A stretch of 64,000 nt of DNA, taken from assembly GCA_949987565.1 (NCBI GenBank), contig OX465107.1, forward strand, positions 7,135,851-7,199,850. Direction: 5' to 3'. Source of the DNA: Luidia sarsii. Taxonomy: Eukaryota > Echinodermata > Asteroidea > Paxillosida > Luidiidae. Each line of letters starts with the position of its first letter. The stretch's first letter is position 1. The translations under genes were made by a program, and so were the position numbers. Below the pieces are notes generated by a model. It had not been told where the DNA came from. It searched no databases and saw only the letters and a list, made by a program, of their open reading frames with translations. This document shows positions 1 to 10,869 of this stretch, piece after piece.

Positions 1-158
1 ACTTCAAATTCAATGACAGACTTCAAATTCAATGACAGACTTCAAATTCAATGACAGATTTCAAATTCAATGACAGAATTCAAATTCAATGACAGAAGTC
101 AAATTCAATGACAGAAGTCAAATTCAATGACAGAATTCAAATTCAATAACAGAAGTCA
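1..158. repeat. 19-bp tandem repeat (TTCAAATTCAATGACAGA)
   Basis: About eight copies of a 19-bp unit centred on AAATTCAATGACAGA. Each copy differs mainly at the first two or three bases. Its period matches the adjacent 213-482 array, and both share ATGACAGAAGT, so they probably derive from one ancestor. It lies in the gene B intron downstream of exon 13. Confidence 0.9.
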
Positions 159-212
159 AAGCCAAAGTTTCATGACCCCACACCAACCCGTCCCCCATAT
201 TCTGTGACGAAA

Positions 213-482
213 CTAGAATTCCAAGACAAAAGTGGAATTCCATGACACAAGTGGAATTCCAAGACAAAAATGGAATTCCATGTCACAAGTGGAATTCTAT
301 GACGAAAGTGGAATGCCATGACAGAAGTGGACTTCGTTGACAGAAGTGGACTTCCATGACAGAAGTGGACTTCCATGACAGAAGTGGACTTCCATGACAG
401 AAGTGGACTTCCATGATGAAAGTGGAATTCCATGACAGCAGTGGAATTCCATGATGAAAGTGGAATTCCATGAGAGAAGCGG
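213..482. repeat. 19-bp tandem repeat (GGACTTCCATGACAGAAGT)
   Basis: About 14 copies of a 19-bp unit. Open frames across it on both strands are products of the repeat and are not genes. Confidence 0.9.
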
Positions 483-629
483 ACTTTTACGACAGAAGTT
501 CCAACAACACTCCAGGCTTTCCACGATCCCCCTTTCAAAACCAGGTACTGTACACGAGTGGGTCCGACGAGCTATCTGTCCTGCCTCTCATCCCATCCCC
601 TTCCCACCCCGTAGAGGGCTTTCTCTTAC

Positions 630-871
630 TGGCGGACTCGGTGGGCCAGCACGCCCTTCATGTGGTGCGGCATGTCGTGCTCGTCCACCCGGTCCACGTA
701 GAGCCTGCCGGTGCACACAGCCCGCCCCTTGGGGCTGCAGGCGAAGATGGTGTAGGCGCCGCGGTCCTCGGGCAGGACCATCTCGATGCGCAGCGAGCAG
801 AAGCCCTCCGTGGCCTTCATGTCGATGCGGTTGGAGCGGACCACGGGCTGTCCATTCTTGAACCACTGGAG
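630..871 (-). CDS. Gene B exon 13: C-terminal part of Ig5 (palladin-like)
   Basis: Minus-strand exon with a CAG acceptor after a pyrimidine-rich tract (871) and a GTAAGA donor (630). It starts in phase 0 and ends in phase 2. It begins with LQWFKNG, the C-strand tryptophan of an I-set Ig, and continues through LPEDRGAYTIFACSPKGR to GRLYVD. The late Y-T-I-x-A-x-x-P-x-G-R-x-x-C-x-G-R-L stretch resembles palladin/myopalladin Ig domains, from general knowledge of those families. It joins in frame to the exon ending at 1785. After the Ig a linker (VDEHDMPHH) continues off the window. The donor phase is less certain than the domain itself. Confidence 0.8.
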
Positions 872-1480
872 CTGAGGGGCCAGGTGGGAAAAAGAAAAAA
901 AAAACACAAGGACTTGGATCAAACACTGAAGCTCCGAGCAGTTATTACAACTGAGCTGATTAACCACTGACGTTGTCAGATGGAACCTAAGACTTCTTAC
1001 CGCTGAGTTGATTACCTTGTCTGTTGGAACCAAGGATAGTGGAGACAAGAGTTGATAAACCACTAAACTGCGGGTGGGAACCGAGTGAAACTGATTGACC
1101 ACTCAGGTTGTTGGTTAGAACCAAGGATTTGGTACAAGTGCGCTGATTAACCAAAGAAGTAGTGGTTTTCTCTGGATTTCCTAATAACAAGCTATTGGGG
1201 GCTATCACTCCCATGGTGTTACACACGTTCCCACCCGATTTTGTCAGTCAATATTGATATGATTAAGCTGCAATCAAAGGGCACAGCAAACTCCTTCATT
1301 GGCCTCTAGGCATCTTTTTTCCTTAGTGTTTCTTTTCATTAGTGGACTAAAACTCTCTCTTGCCAGGAACTCAGACCCTTTTGAGACTGGACAAGCGCAG
1401 AGTGACGAATCTGCACTGATTTTTCGCTTTATGGGACACGTTCATCTCAGGTCAAGAGACACGCTCATCTACACACAAGA

Positions 1481-1840
1481 CTCTAGGGAGGTCCACAGAG
1501 GGGGGCATGGGAGGGGGAGGGCAGGGAGGGTGGGGGTGACTTACACTGGGCTTGGGGGAGCCCTGGACCCGGCAGCTGAAGGTGAAGGTGACTCTGAAAG
1601 CTCTAGGGAGGTCCGCAGAGGGGGGCATGGGAGGGGGAGGGCAGGGAGGGTGGGGGTGACTTACACTGGGCTTGGGGGAGCCCTGGACCCGGCAGCTGAA
1701 GGTGAAGGTGACTCTGAAAGCTCTAGGGAGGTCCGCAGAGGGGGGCATGGGAGGGGGAGGGCAGGGAGGGTGGGGGTGACTTACACTGGGCTTGGGGGAG
1801 CCCTGGACCCGGCAGCTGAAGGTGAAGGGGCTGCCCTCCA
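1481..1840. repeat. 120-bp direct triplication spanning a splice donor
   Basis: Three copies start at about 1481, 1601 and 1721 with an exact 120-base step. They are identical over the visible core apart from one base (CCACAG against CCGCAG). Each copy carries 40 to 50 bases of exon-12 coding sequence (FTFSCRVQGSPKPS) plus the GTAAGT donor and following intron. The copy at 1721 runs into the real exon. 120 is a multiple of three, and no stop interrupts the frame through all three copies. Confidence 0.95.
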
Positions 1841-2009
1841 GGACCTTGAAGTTCTTCAGCTCCTTGATGAAGCAGGGGGCGCCCGAGCGCTCCGTGTCTG
1901 TCTCCAGGCCCGACTCAAGCTCCGTCTCCGTCTCCGTCTCGGCCGTGCCCAGGCCGGGGAGGTTGGGGTCCTTGAGCAGCTGGGCCTCAAAGGCCGGCAC
2001 GTTAAAGGA
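1785..2009 (-). CDS. Gene B exon 12: spacer plus N-terminal part of Ig5
   Basis: A 75-codon exon in phase 0-0, with a GTGCAG acceptor after a C-rich tract and a GTAAGT donor at 1783-1784. It starts SFNVPAFEAQLLKDPNL, which looks like a worn copy of the R-L-x-x-E-V motif found in the previous three exons. An acidic ET-rich spacer follows, then the Ig start APCFIKELKNFKVLEG, FTFSCRVQG and SPKPS. It joins the next exon directly as KPS-LQWFKNG, giving a perfect Ig C strand. The last part of the exon and its donor lie in a 120-bp unit that is repeated twice more downstream in the intron (see repeat and finding). Confidence 0.88.
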
Positions 2010-2980
2010 CTGCACAGGGGAGGGGGGGGGGGAACGAGACACAAAAAAAACCGAACTACATTGGCTGCCATTCCTACCGTCCAAGACCTCGGCCACAGAT
2101 GGAGCACAATCACACCTCTGTCCATGCACCTGAAATCCAGACTCACAATTGTACTCGTCAATGACTGCAGCGTCATTTGACACTGACCAAACTCCATGCA
2201 GAACGCACATGCGCATCAGAGCAACTCAAAATTGTCAACAATCACCGCGCACAATTACATTTTACACAAACGGATTGTCCTCATGCAGAAAATACGATAA
2301 CGAATATCACAGGTGTTGGCTTTCTGTTGCGTTTGAACGTCCAAACAAATGTGATGCCACATGCGAAGCTGCGACAGAGTCATGCTGAGTGCACTGATGT
2401 CCACAGCACTCCCTGTCCTGTAAAACTGATTGGACATGCAAAGTCTTTGAACCAAGCAGTACTGACTTTGAATTCAACAAATCCCGGGGAGTAAATCCTA
2501 CTTCTTCTTTTTTTCGAGTAGCAGTTAGATAACGAGTTTGGGGTAGTGCATGCTGAATTTCCCTGATTTGTTTCAGAACTGGAACACAGACACTCACAAA
2601 CACATGTCGAGATTAAGTGGTTTTTAAAACTGAAAGGTGGCAAAGCAATACTCTTTCTCGGTTGTCTTTTCAGAAAGGCTGCATCCACTTTGTGTTGTGG
2701 CGACTGGAAACACGGAAAACACGTGGGGTTCAGATTAGTGAGGGGGAAAGCTGCTCAATAACTAAGACCACTTTGAATACTGGTTTGTGCTCTGATCAAG
2801 GTGTATACTCTACTCTTTATTAATTCTTCTGGTTTGGGGAACAGCATGGCCAGGCCAGTGGCAGGGTGGCATGGAAAGTGTGTGAAGCACAACACTGCCA
2901 CCAGCGAGGGCGCTGTTGTAACTACAGTGTGTGTGCATCTCCCTCTGGCAGCTCTCTACCATCCTCAAAGTGTGATCCCA
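2010..2980. other. Gene B intron, no feature recognised
   Basis: Moderately AT-rich intron sequence between exons 12 and 11. No coding signature, RNA gene or clear repeat was seen before the SINE that begins near 2985. Confidence 0.6.
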
Positions 2981-2984
2981 AAAC

Positions 2985-3240
2985 TGCTGTAGCCAGGTTT
3001 ATGACAGTGGTGTTTGCATCTGAATAAAAACGGAGGCATGATCCCTGGAGATATACAGCAGTAAATGGTTGAATTGCTTCTGACTGGCGCCCCCACCCCA
3101 TCAAAGATACAGTAGTTGACTATTTTGGGAAGGCCACCACCTAGAGACTGGATAGCTCAGATGGTAAGAGTGCTGGTGCATTAAGCCACAGGACTCAGGC
3201 TCACGCCGCAGTCCAGCCAAATGTTCTAGTTCTTGGATTT
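2985..3240 (+). repeat. tRNA-Lys-like SINE, copy 1
   Basis: It starts GCTGTAGCCAG, passes through GATCCCTGGAGATATACAGC and the CTGACTGGCGCCCCCACCCC segment, then a tRNA-like head with A box GGATAGCTCAGATGG. The B box is degraded (GGCTCACGCC). At least eight related copies are scattered over the window in both orientations. Confidence 0.75.
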
Positions 3241-3639
3241 TTCTTCTTCAAATTCAGACCAAATTGTTTTGGTCCAAGTCACAGAAGTGGCATAGATGCA
3301 TTTACATGTACCAGTACTGTGAACAGCACGCTGCAGGACTTAGGGACAGACAAAGGGTACACCAGCACACCACATGCATGGCTTTTGACAAGCAAATCGT
3401 CATCTTTCCTATGATTCACTTCTAAAATCTCCCGGGTTAGTCTTTGAAAATAACAAAATGATGTGACGACCATAGACACTGCTTCGATGTACCGCAGACC
3501 TGCCACAGACTGGCGTCTCTTGTGATGCAGTAAAAAAAAAAATGAAGGAAAAACTGACTGGGAACTTTTGAACAAATTGAAAAATTGGCAAAGACTTTTT
3601 TGGACCAGAATTGAAAAAGCTGCATCCAATTTTGGTGAT

Positions 3640-3905
3640 CCCCGAGCTGCTGTAGCCAGCACAACAATTGGTTGTTTGCGTCTGAATGAAAGCGGGCGTG
3701 TGATCCCTGGAGATATACGGCAGTTGAATGTCAATGGTTGTCAACTGTCAATGGTTGAATTGCTTCTGACTGGCGCCCCCACCCAGGCAAAGACTAGTTG
3801 TCTATTAGGGAAGGCCACCATCTAAGGGCTGGATAGCTCAGATGGAAGAGCACCAGTACATTAATCCAGAGTTCTCGGGTTCAAGTCCTGGTCCACTCAA
3901 AGTTT
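3640..3905 (+). repeat. tRNA-Lys-like SINE, copy 2
   Basis: Same layout as copy 1, with both internal promoter boxes intact: A box GGATAGCTCAGATGG at about 3831 and B box GGTTCAAGTCC at 3878-3888. Both copies lie in the intron between 4799 and 2009 and are about 400 bases apart. Confidence 0.8.
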
Positions 3906-4798
3906 TCTTTGCCAATTTTTCAATCGTCTAATAACAAATGTGTTATCTTTAGAAAAAAACATCAGGCAGTGGCTCAACGATGCTCAAACGATCTGTTATG
4001 AACAGGAAACTGGCCAATGGCCAACTGTTAGATGAAGATGCAGTGAAGATGAGAAAGAAAATCAGCCAATCACATTCCAGGGGCACTCCACACCATGCTA
4101 AGGACTGGGCACCAATTTCACAGAGACCACTTTAAGCCAGACACACTGCTCGGTATGAAAAAAAAAGGGCTTGGCTTTTCCATTCACTTGAGCAAGGATT
4201 TCGCTGCTCGTGCAGCTCTTGGTAATTTAGCATTGGGAAAAAAAAATTCTCCAGCGCTGCTTGAGCTCTTAATGCTGCTCTAGACAGTCAAAACCCTTGG
4301 CTAGATACAAATGCGGTTTCCCACCTTCACTTCTGGCTCACGCCGACAAAACAGGAGTCGAATACAATGCCGAGGCAACGGAAGGGACAGCACTTAAACC
4401 CTAAGCAGTTAAGGGAGAGTGCAATAGGGCTATCGCAGCAACATCTACTGCTTTTGCATGAACTCGAAAGATAGCCAGATGTATCTATGAAGGTGCAGAG
4501 TTCACTCGGGAAGAACGTGGCCACAACAGAACTGAAGAGACTGAATGCTGCATCGATTGAATCCCCGTAACCCGAGAACCCGACTGTTCAGAAAGAACAC
4601 AAATGTTCAGAATATGATGGAGTAGTTGTTGCTGGCACGAAAGCTTATGCACTCTTCCCGACCGCTTAAGTCGTGAGGTCCCATCGTTAGGTTGCTAGAG
4701 TTCATCAGTTTAGACTGAGACGGCTATCTTTACACATCTTCAATGTAAAGGCACGACTAAACGTCACCATAGAAAACAAATGGCTGTATCTTTTTCAC
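3906..4798. other. Gene B intron, no feature recognised
   Basis: Intron stretch up to exon 11. No coding signature, structured RNA or repeat was identified. Confidence 0.55.
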
Positions 4799-4966
4799 TT
4801 TGAGCAGAGTGCCTTCAAGAGCAGTTCTGTGAAATTGGATCTTCTTGAGATTTGAGGGTGTACAGACCCCTGCCGGTGCCATGTCTGGAAAGTCACCCGA
4901 TGTGCGACGGTCTCTCAGGTTGATCTCCTTCTGCAGTCTGTTCTCAAAGGGTGACACCTTGTAAGG
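4799..4966 (-). CDS. Gene B exon 11: RLxxEVxxRER motif exon
   Basis: A 56-codon exon with a CAG acceptor after a CT-rich tract (about 4967). It begins PYKVSPFENRLQKEINLRDR, aligning with the exons at 7961-8056 and 9044-9169. The rest (TSGDFPDMAPAGVCTPSN and so on) is not recognised and contains no Ig features. The donor chosen (AAA|GTGAAA) is weak but keeps phase 0-0 with both neighbours. A shorter exon ending at a GGTGACT donor after RRTSG is possible. Likely part of a Z-disc linker, judged only from its position between Ig domains. Confidence 0.62.
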
Positions 4967-5199
4967 CTGCCGAGACAGAGAGAGAGGGCGGGGGGAGAGG
5001 ATTTAGAGGCTATGGGTCCGGACCGGAGGCGCACCTACCGGTACAGGAACTACGTAACTTCGTGCAGAAGGAAGGAGCATGCAGACAGGATGCGGGACCG
5101 GGTCACTTAGAGTTGGAGAACGGTCAGGAGTGATGCAACTCCGTGTTGTGCATCGATTGCTGGAGCGTCCGATTCAGTTGATCTCATGGCAATATGTAT

Positions 5200-7905
5200 T
5201 GGGGCATCTCATGCCATGTACATAGGTATATGTAGGGGATACTCGGGCATGTCTTTATTGGCACCTAATGTTGGGTACATGGGGAATACTGGGTCATGTC
5301 TTCTGGGGCACCTACTGTGATGTACCGTACATAGGGAATACTGGGCCGTGTCTTCTGGGGCACCTACTGTTGGGTACATGGGGAATACTGGGTATGTCTT
5401 CTGGGGCACCTACTGTCATGTACATGGGGATACTGGGGTAACTATTGTCATGTACACAAGGGCTTTTGGGGCTTGTACTGTCTTTTTCATAGGGAATACT
5501 GGGGCTCATCTAAGGGCATACACGTATACATAGGGGCTACTGGGGTATGTCTAGTGGGGCATTTACTGTCTGTTTGATAGGGGCTACTGGGGTATGTCTA
5601 GTGGGGCATTTACTGTCTGTTTGATAGGGGATACTGGGGTATGTCTAGTGTGGCATCTACTGTCTGTTTGATAGGGGCTACTGGGGTATGACTAGTGGGG
5701 CATTTACTGTCTGTTTGATAGGGGCTACTGGGGTATGTCTAGTGGGGCATTTACTGTCTGTTTGATAGGGGCTACTGGGGTATGTCTAGTGTGGCATGTA
5801 CTGTCTGTTTGATAGGGGCTACTGGGGTATGCCTAGTGGGGCATGTACTGTCTGTTTGATAGGGGCTACTGGGGTATGTCTAGTGTGGCATCTACTGTCT
5901 GTTTGATAGGGGCTACTGGGGTATGTCTAGTGGGGCATTTACTGTCTGTTTGATAGGGGCTACTGGGGTATGTCTAGTGGGGCATTTACTGTCTGTTTGA
6001 TAGGGGCTACTGGGGTATGTCTAGTGGGGCATCTACTGTCTGTTTGATAGGGGCTACTGGGGTATGTCTAGTGGGGCATTTACTATCTGTTTGATAGGGG
6101 CTACTGGGGTATGACTAGTGGGGCATTTACTGTCTGTTTGATAGGGGGTACTGGGGTATGACTAGTGGGGCATTTACTGTCTGTTTGATAGGGGCTACTG
6201 GGGTATGTCTAGTGGGGCATCTACTGTCTGTTTGATAGGGGCTACTGGGGTATGACTAGTGGGGCATTTACTGTCTGTTTGATAGGGGCTACTGGGGCAT
6301 GTCTAGTGTGGCATGTACTGTCTGTTTGATAGGGGCTACTGGGGTATGTCTAGTGTGGCATCTACTGTCTGTTTGATAGGGGCTACTGGGGTATGTCTAG
6401 TGGGGCATCTACTGTCTGTTTGATAGGGGCTACTGGGGTATGACTAGTGGGGCATTTACTGTCTGTTTGATAGGGGCTACTGGGGTATGACTAGTGGGGC
6501 ATTTACTGTCTGTTTGATAGGGGCTACTGGGGTATGTCTAGTGGGGCATTTACTGTCTGTTTGATAGGGGCTACTGGGGTATGACTAGTGGGGCATTTAC
6601 TGTCTGTTTGATAGGGGCTACTGGGGTATGTCTAGTGGGGCATCTACTGTCTGTTTGATAGGGGCTACTGGGGTATGTCTAGTGGGGCATTTACTATCTG
6701 TTTGATAGGGGCTACTGGGGTATGACTAGTGGGGCATTTACTGTCTGTTTGATAGGGGGTACTGGGGTATGACTAGTGGGGCATTTACTGTCTGTTTGAT
6801 AGGGGCTACTGGGGTATGTCTAGTGGGGCATCTACTGTCTGTTTGATAGGGGCTACTGGGGTATGACTAGTGGGGCATTTACTGTCTGTTTGATAGAGGC
6901 TACTGGGGTATGTCTAGTGTGGCATCTACTGTCTGTTTGATAGGGGCTACTGGGGTATGTCTAGTGGGGCATCTACTGTCTGTTTGATAGGGGCTACTGG
7001 GGTATGACTAGTGGGGCATTTACTGTCTGTTTGATAGGGGCTACTGGGGTATGACTAGTGGGGCATTTACTGTCTGTTTGATAGGGGCTACTGGGGTATG
7101 TCTAGTGGGGCATGTACTGTCTGTTTGATAGGGGCTACTGGGGTATGTCTAGTGTGGCATGTACTGTCTGTTTGATAGGGGCTACTGGGGTATGTCTAGT
7201 GTGGCATCTACTGTCTGTTTGATAGGGGCTACTGGGGTATGTCTAGTGGGGCATGTACTGTCTGTTTGATAGGGGCTACTGGGGTATGTCTAGTGGGGCA
7301 TGTACTGTCTGTTTGATAGGGGCTACTGGGGTATGTATAGTGGGGCATCTACTGTCTGTTTGATAGGGGCTACTGGGGTATGTCTAGTGGGGCATTTACT
7401 GTCTGTTTGATAGGGGCTACTGGGGTATGTCTAGTGGGGCATTTACTGTCTGTTTGATAGGGGCTACTGGGGTATGTCTAGTGGGGCATCTACTGTCTGT
7501 TTGATAGGGGATATTGGGGTATGTCTAGTGTGGCATTTACTGTCTGTTTGATAGGGGCTACTGGGGCATGTCTAGTGTGGCATCTACTGTCTGTATGATA
7601 GGGGCTACTGGGGTATGACTAGTGGGGCATTTACTATCTGTTTGATAGGGGCTACTGGGGTATGTCTAGTGGGGCATGTACTGTCTGTTTGATAGGGGCT
7701 ACTGGGGTATGTCTAGTGGGGCATCTACTGTCTGTTTGATAGGGGCTACTGGGGTATGTCTAGTGGGGCATCTACTGTCTGTATGATAGGGGCTACTGGG
7801 GTATGTCTAGTGGGGCATGTACTGTCTGTTTGATAGGGGCTACTGGGGCATGTCTCATGGACATCTATTGTCATGTACTTGGAGCTACTAGGGCACGTCT
7901 ACTGG
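5200..7905. repeat. 47-bp minisatellite, about 49 copies
   Basis: The regular part runs from about 5532 to 7855 with a 47-base unit containing GGGGTATGTCTAGTGGGGCA and TACTGTCTGTTTGATAG. Copies differ at a few positions (TCTAG/ACTAG, CATTTAC/CATCTAC/CATGTAC), and variant patterns recur in blocks of several units. Degenerate copies extend the array to about 5200 and 7905. It fills most of the intron between exons 10 and 11. Confidence 0.95.
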
Positions 7906-7960
7906 GGTGGAGGGGGGGCATGCCATGCACACATCCACACTGCAGGTCAACTCTGTCTAC

Positions 7961-8056
7961 CTGATCGCTGGGCTGGGACGGGGCCGGGTCAGCGCCCCTC
8001 TCCCTTAACTGCACCTCGCCCAGGAGGCGTTTCTCAAAGGGCGACGGCCGGTAGTC
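7961..8056 (-). CDS. Gene B exon 10: RLxxEVxxRER motif exon
   Basis: A 32-codon exon in phase 0-0, with a TTAG acceptor (8057) and a CAG|GTAGAC donor (7959-7960). It begins DYRPSPFEKRLLGEVQLRER and ends in a short Pro/Ser-rich tail. It has the clearest copy of the repeated motif S-P-F-E-x-R-L-x-x-E-V-x-L-R-E-R. It is GC-rich like the other exons and bounded on its donor side by the 47-bp minisatellite. Function unknown. A helical protein-binding repeat is a reasonable guess. Confidence 0.75.
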
Positions 8057-9043
8057 CTAACGGGGCAAGGAGGGCGGAGAGGGGAGAGGGGGGTGCAGGA
8101 GGCAATGAAGACCATACATTGGACCGAGATCTAACCATTCCCCCGATGGGCTCTTCACAGGGTCACATAGCGATTCGGCCAAAGAATCTTCCCAAACTCC
8201 CAATCTCACCAGAACAGGAGGAAATCCGGATTGTTTAGTGTGCGGTAGGCTTATTCCACCCCCCATTTTTCTTTTTGTCCCCAAAGAAAAGCCCACAGTG
8301 TCAAACAACCCCATCCTGAAACCAAACGTGCACACAAATGTGAACTAATTTTCGTCAAACACAGAAGCGATGAAAAGTTGAGGATGGAGAACGACAGAAC
8401 AATCTCTAAGAACGCCTGAAATGAAATAAGGGCGTGATGAACAATCTACTCCAACTCAGAACTTGATGATCACCTACAAATGGCACTAGAAATGGTCATT
8501 ACGGTAGGTCACAGCCTTCACTGCAAGGAACATTGAATGCCGCACCATTTGAATCGCAACATAGGAATCAATTGTGAACGAATGAACAATGAAATCGGTA
8601 TGAATATCAACAAGACACTCTGTCAGAAACCCTCTCACTCTTTGACTCACAGCTCTTCACATCGACTACATGACAACATCAGTCTAACGAGTAACTGAAA
8701 TGGATAGAATGCATGTTAGTAGTCTATGGGGGGAAAAAAAGGACCCACTGCTAGGAACGTTGTTCTAACACAAAGCAAAATAAGAGGAAGAGCATGCACA
8801 GAGCGATGAATGTACTGAAGCTATTCACACCGGTGGCAGAGATGGATGGACTGGCAGACTTTGCCCGAACCACAACCTAACAATACACCGGTATGATCTA
8901 CTCGAGTATCGGCAGAAAGGGCGCCACACTAAGTCACTGGTTAACAGTCCGACGAGCCAACTATACGAGTCATGCATGTGGCATGCTGGCGTGGATGGTG
9001 GTTGACATGACAACGGACTGTCGTCATAGCGGCGGGGTTATAC
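8057..9043. other. Gene B intron, no feature recognised
   Basis: Intron between exons 9 and 10. Mixed-composition sequence without a recognisable gene, tRNA or repeat family. Confidence 0.55.
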
Positions 9044-9169
9044 CTCCAAGGGCGGGTACCATCCGACCCAGGCGCGGCCATCTGCCTCGCCGGGCAGTCG
9101 GGGGAAGCTGCGCTCCCGGTAGGACACCTCCTGCATCAGACGTCTAGAAACGGGGGAGACATTGAAGCC
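9044..9169 (-). CDS. Gene B exon 9: RLxxEVxxRER motif exon
   Basis: A 42-codon exon in phase 0-0. It begins GFNVSPVSRRLMQEVSYRER, matching the two following motif exons, then an unrecognised Gly/Trp/Pro-containing tail, and ends at a GAG|GTATAA donor. The acceptor (CCCTTAG at about 9170) follows a pyrimidine tract that is the edge of a 650-bp CCTCCT satellite (minus strand). A second AG, at the CTAG 28 bases further in, would disrupt the frame, so the upstream acceptor was chosen because it gives phase 0 and the motif start. Confidence 0.72.
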
Positions 9170-9177
9170 CTAAGGGA

Positions 9178-9835
9178 AGTGGAGGGGGGAAAGGAGGAGG
9201 AGGAGGAGGGGAGGAGGGGAGGAGGAGGGGGAGGAGGAGGAGGGGGAGGAGGAGGAGGAGGAGGAGGAGGAGGAGGGGGAGGAGGAGGGGAGGAGGAGGG
9301 GAGGAGGAGGGGAGGAGGAGGGGAGGAGGAGGGGAGGAGGAGGGGAGGAGGAGGGGAGGAGGAGGGGAGGAGGAGGGGAGGAGGAGGAGGAGGGGAGGAG
9401 GAGGGGAGGAGGAGGAGGAGGGGAGGAGGGGAGGAGGAGGGGAGGAAGAGGGGAAGAGGGGAAAAGGGGAGGAGGGGAGGAGGGGAGGAGGGGAGGAGGG
9501 GAGGAGGGGAGGAGGGGAGGAGGGGAGGAGGGGAGGAGGGGAGGAGGGGGAGGTGGAGGGGAAGGAGGAGAGGGAGGAGGGGAAGGAGGAAGAGAAAGGG
9601 GAAGGAGGGGGAGAATGGGGAAGTGGAGAAGGGGGAGGGGGAGGGGATGAGGAGGGTGGAGAAGAGAGTAGGAGGAGGAGGAGGAGGAGGAGGAGGAGGA
9701 GGAGGAGGAGGAGGAGGAGGAGGAGGAGGAGGAGGAGGAGGGGGAGGAGGAGGAGGATCAGGAGGAGGAGGAGGATCAGGAGAAGGAGGAGGAGGAGAAC
9801 AAGTGCCCAGGGCAGCAGACAAAGGAAGGAGAAGG
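9178..9835. repeat. GGAGGA/GGGGAGGA polypurine satellite
   Basis: About 650 bases of almost pure purine on the plus strand, with trinucleotide GGA runs and GAGGGGAGGA units. Long open frames here (up to 289 codons of Pro/Leu/Ser) arise from the repeat. On the transcribed strand it is a polypyrimidine tract ending at the acceptor of exon 9. Confidence 0.95.
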
Positions 9836-10604
9836 TGAAAAACCCATGCGCTCCAGACATGAAGGGAAGGAGGAAGACTTAGCTCAGTGGAATCAAAATG
9901 TGGAAAGTTAGCGGCGACACCATGCGCGCCATCTCTTTCGGGAAGGAGTGTGGCTCTGAGAAGAGCTGCACTCCTGTCTGCATCAGTCAGACCCTTTGAT
10001 AACAAGCTTACTCTAAACCCTCTACAGTGCCCGCCAGGACAAGGGGAGAATGATTATTAGCAGAGGGTCATTTCATTTATTTGTTTCCATTCAGTGGGGG
10101 CAAAAAGGCAGGGAAAACTGGGTGGGATCAATTCGCACAAGATTTAGGGGTCAAAGTGCAGATGTTATAAACACAGTGGCATCCTCGGGAGGGGTGGGAG
10201 AGGGTGGGTAAAAATATTGGCGACTTGCAAGAAAGTGCATTCGGGCAGGATAAAGAGGAGGGTGTTACACGGTGCAGAGTCTGCTCTTGGGAATATATTT
10301 GCTGAAGCGCCTCATACTAGCTTCAGATTCGTCCTCACCGCAGTACACGTACACATCTCACTTCTCACACTCCTCTCACACTCCGGACTCTCAACGCTTC
10401 TGCCACAACTCGGGATGTGCTTCTCGTCACCGGTAAATGCAAAGCTCTCAACTGGAAATCACACAGGCAATGTCACCCATGGGCACTGCTCTCCATCGTT
10501 GACGTATTCCATCGACTTAAGCCCCCCCCCCCCAAAAAAAAAGCAAAATAAGACTGCGGAGGAAAGAGGGGGGACCATCTTTGGGGAGGGAGCACCATCT
10601 TTAC
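9836..10604. other. Gene B intron with a half-foldback repeat
   Basis: Holds one copy (about 9895-9990, minus sense) of the histone-stem-loop-like repeat family, with stem GGCTCTGAGAAGAGCT at 9952-9967. The remainder shows nothing I recognise, apart from a short C/A run near 10524. Confidence 0.55.
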
Positions 10605-10759
10605 CTCTTGGTCGGCGGGATGGTAGACGTTGCCTTCCGGGTCCATGCTCTTGCCCTGCGGGGCGGGGCTGACCTCGTAGGGCTCAGCATACTCCACCTC
10701 CACGGCCTGGCTCTGGACCTGCTCCTGGTACCTCTGCCGTGCCCAGCGATTGTAGTCAA
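10605..10759 (-). CDS. Gene B exon 8: non-Ig linker
   Basis: The exon enters in phase 1 and leaves in phase 0, with a GACAG acceptor and a GAG|GTAAAG donor. It encodes DYNRWARQRYQEQVQSQ, then an acidic/aromatic stretch (VEVEYAEPYEVSP) and a tail ending YHPADQE. No Ig signature. The basic-amphipathic start (W-A-R-Q-R-Y-Q-E-Q-V) could be a distant relative of the RLxxEV motif in the next three exons. Phases match Ig4 upstream and the motif exon downstream. Confidence 0.8.
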
Positions 10760-10869
10760 CTGTCGCAGACGGGAGGGACAAAATAAAAACAACTATTAGT
10801 TCGCCTGTGCAGTTTAAGCATGCTACTTGCGACGGGTCCCAGTCAGTGAAGACCGTCGGAATCATAGAA

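Noticed and set aside
3831..3900. A tRNA gene with good A and B boxes
   Set aside because: The acceptor and anticodon stems do not pair as a tRNA, and the same segment recurs with a fixed non-tRNA body, so it is a SINE.
9136..10005. A 289-codon proline-rich frame
   Set aside because: It reads through the CCTCCT satellite. Only the part below 9169 is exon, and in a different frame.
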